From Sanghuangporus weigelae (lineage: Eukaryota > Basidiomycota > Agaricomycetes > Hymenochaetales > Hymenochaetaceae): DNA of 64,000 nucleotides. Below, piece after piece: positions 61,626 through 64,000 of this stretch (its first letter is position 1; each line of letters opens with the position of its first letter). The position numbers were made by a program, and so were the translations under genes. The stretch spans positions 1,178,001 through 1,242,000 of the forward strand of contig CP137323.1 of assembly GCA_033182465.1 (NCBI GenBank), written 5' to 3'. The notes under the pieces are model-generated. The model searched no databases, had not been told where the DNA came from, and saw nothing but the letters and a program-made list of their open reading frames with translations.

Positions 61626-63205
61626 CTAAGATGACTGTTTCCCGGCCACGACTATTACCACAACCGCAATCACAACAATACAGATACCAAAGAAGGTGAG
61701 GACTTTGCACAGATATAAGCTCTTAGATGAAGGTACAAGAGTCATTGAAAAGTTACTTACAGGTGCAAATACACTGCCCGGTATTGCCCTTTCTCCTTGT
61801 CTGGCTATGTATAGATGCACTATCTGGAGAATGAGAACGTCTCCTCGATCTCCTTGAAGCAGGTTTATTATTTGAGACTGAAGGATTTCGGTTGGAGTGG
61901 CCAATAGATATTGAAAGCTATACAAGGAGGCATTAGTGAGAAATCGAAGATGCGAGTCCTCCATGATTTGTAATTCCGAGTCCAATGTGAGACTTTGCAT
62001 GGATTGTCTAAGTGCGACTGGTTTCCAACACATTCGCCAAAGTATCTGGTTTGTCACTGGCCATAGACTTACGTCCACCGGGGATGATAGCAATACACCA
62101 TTGCTTATAGCAGTGATAACCTGCACGTCGTTGCTGATGTCGTGGTACGGTGGCTTCTTCGTCAGAATCGACTTGCATGTTTCAATTAATTAATACTAAT
62201 TTCTCAGGAGATTCAAGGGGGAGACTTATAAGAACAGCCATACCAAACGCCCAGACATCAGAAGCCTTAGAGTATCTCGCCGGTGCTGATTCCGTGGCTT
62301 GCAGGAGTTCTTTTGACATGAATCGAATCGTGCGCGCGATGCACCGGTCAGTGATCTGTTAAAATTGTACGACCTTGATGCCTCCAGCATACGCGAAACC
62401 CCAAAGTCGCAGAGAAGCGGCCTCGCCAGCGTCAGAAATCACGACGTTATCCTGCGAAACCAGAGGTCGTTAGCATAATCGCTTGCATCACGACCCATTC
62501 CAAGCTCACGGGCTTGATGTCGGAATGCACGATGTCATTCAGATGAAGGAACGTAGTTTCCTCAGCAATTCCAGTAATCTGTAGCGAGTCATATTCAGAT
62601 ATCGAAGTATACGATCAGTAGGATTACTCACAAGTTTCAATAGATCAGTATCGGAATTTGATTCAAGATAGTTGAGAACAGTACCGTTCTCATCCATCTG
62701 GAGACGAGTGAGGGATAATTATTGTCTTCAAGGTAGAATCCTTCAAGGGTAGTATACGGCTGTTCTTGAGCTTTGACCAAATATAAAGCTCTTTCGCGAG
62801 TTTCCAGGGAGAAATTTGAATAAAATACAGAAAGGATTCTTTATAACACTAATGACTACCTGTACCTTCTGAAATTCAGAGTCTTGCATGATATATAAGC
62901 GCAACCTCTTCTCGGCGACTTTGTATTCTGTTTCGTCCGAACGAGTATCAGCTATATCCACCAGGAATAGGATGCAAAGTATCAGTTCCGTGAACCTTTC
63001 CCGTGAGGTCCAGATCTGAATGGCAGTCAAGTAGCGCATGAAGCATTCCCACGTATGAATGTTCCGACCGCCTTTCTAATTGTTGAAGTTCCTCGTGATC
63101 CCATTGGTTCAGAATTGGCTCTAAAGCGAAGGAGTTCTGGAGAGCTCGTTCCGCAGTCGAAGGCAGGTGTATGACTGTTGAGTCTGATGAAATCCTCTCT
63201 GACAT
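61626..63205 (-). pseudogene. decayed paralog of the tail-anchored kinase
   Basis: Begins with an intact 80-codon start (SERISSDSTVIHLPSTAERA...DLTGKVHG, then HPIPGGYS) matching exon 1 of the kinase at 58388-59961. A deletion of about 17 nt then removes the glycine-loop region and shifts the frame, and the VAVK equivalent reads VAEK. Further on, single-base gains and losses are seen near WMENG and before the DFG segment, and the donor after the SDVWAFG segment reads AT instead of GT. The C-terminal exon is open from 62126 to 61626 and ends in a membrane segment (LTFFGICIVVIAVVVIVVAG). At least three frame-breaking changes make it a likely pseudogene, although its ends are well kept. Confidence 0.75.
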
Positions 63206-64000
63206 GTAGGTGTTGTAATAGAGGAAGTCGGTGTGAAGGATGTATCAAGAGTCAGTCGGGGTCGAGACAGAGGTGAAGGCGCCCATGGACGCACATCTGT
63301 TGATGCGGATCAGAACGATGGCAGCGCAGAAACTGCCGACCTATGCCATCATTTACCAGATCGCGAGCGATGATGTGGCACAGGAGAGCCGTTTCAGCCC
63401 AGGTATATCATCGTGGAAGACAGGAACCGTGCTCAAAATAATCTGTTGCTCCGTTGCATGAGAATATCTAATCTCCTGTTCGGCTCTCCGACACCTGAGC
63501 TCAACTTGCACCCAGAATGTTGCAAAGGTCCTGGTACAGTATGCGCGAGATATTGAACAATATTAATGATATGTTGAATTGAATCAAGATCAGTTGACGG
63601 TTAGTTTTAGGCCCTGATCGGTAAAAAAAATAACGGGTGGATAAGGGCGGATAACTGGATAACGAGTTAACGACGTGGGATCCGGCATTTTCCCTCTTTA
63701 TTTGTTCCTATTTGTTCAGATAGTGTAATCATCACTTCCGTAATGTTCCGGTACCAAAATGGCAGGGATCTGCCTCAATCATACATTTGCAATAAATCAC
63801 CCAGTTCGGATATGTAGACTTTGACTTGCATGCTGACAGAGTAAAGCTACTTTTATTATTACCAAGTAATTCTAAGTCACCATCAGCTGTTGGGACATGT
63901 AACTTCTAAATGTGGCAAGTGTGTCGATCGCGTTTGTAATCCAGTGATCAGCAGATGCCGAGTGCTGCCGACTAAATTACCTCACAACAGGTAGCCTCCG
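63206..64000. other. no recognisable gene
   Basis: Upstream of the kinase pseudogene. One plus-strand frame at 63240-63461 lacks family resemblance. The sequence becomes AT-rich after 63530. Confidence 0.4.

Noticed and set aside
1-64000. CRISPR arrays, operons, ribosome binding sites or other bacterial features
   Set aside because: Introns, TATA-type promoters and gene families are eukaryotic; the regular repeats are LTRs or MITE motifs, not spacer-repeat arrays.

Overview
The window looks like nuclear DNA of a mushroom-forming fungus (Basidiomycota, probably Agaricomycetes). Host genes are cut by many introns of about 40-80 nt with GT...AG ends. The gene families present (CE4 chitin deacetylase, tail-anchored TKL-like kinases, a SET-domain gene of the SMYD-like fungal type, chromodomain Ty3 elements) fit that group. 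This assignment is inferred from the sequence alone.

Region 1 (1-37,809) is almost entirely one family of large Ty3/Gypsy chromodomain LTR elements. The 3' end and LTR of one copy fill 1-2,224. A 933-bp piece of host DNA follows, carrying most of a SET-domain gene on the minus strand. Then comes a 34.7-kb head-to-tail array (3,158-37,809) with three complete internal regions, four full LTRs of 1,512 bp and a duplicated 803-bp piece of the last LTR. The whole array has one 5-bp target duplication (CGGAC) at its outer ends and none between units, so it behaves as one insertion. A single unit with two LTRs is about 12.3 kb, long for a fungal Ty3 element. The extra length comes from a 1.5-kb LTR with its own reading frame, a coiled-coil frame upstream of gag, a 358-codon frame after pol, and a predicted two-exon antisense gene for a small membrane protein before the 3' LTR. 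The priming site is complementary to the predicted start of the element's own RNA, the self-priming signature of the Tf1/sushi group. The units look whole and recent.

Region 2 (37,815-44,540) is a field of small non-autonomous DNA transposons. It holds two neighbouring TA-flanked MITEs, a 1,084-bp near-perfect palindrome, hAT-like MITEs full of GTATACGG motifs, and a few weak or broken gene traces.

Region 3 (44,821-57,554) is the genic part: a four-exon C2H2 zinc-finger gene, a secreted chitin/polysaccharide deacetylase, a hAT-like MITE with a second MITE inside it, a mitochondrial-type HotDog thioesterase, and the conserved ABC-F ribosome-biogenesis ATPase ARB1, divergently arranged with the thioesterase.

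Region 4 (57,970-63,205) is a small same-strand cluster of kinase paralogs: a C-lobe fragment, one intact six-exon kinase with a C-terminal membrane anchor, and one decayed copy. Another hAT-like MITE, itself carrying a nested MITE, lies between the last two. The final 0.8 kb shows nothing recognisable. Exon limits were read by eye from splice-site sequence, reading-frame continuity and family similarity; no search or alignment program was run.
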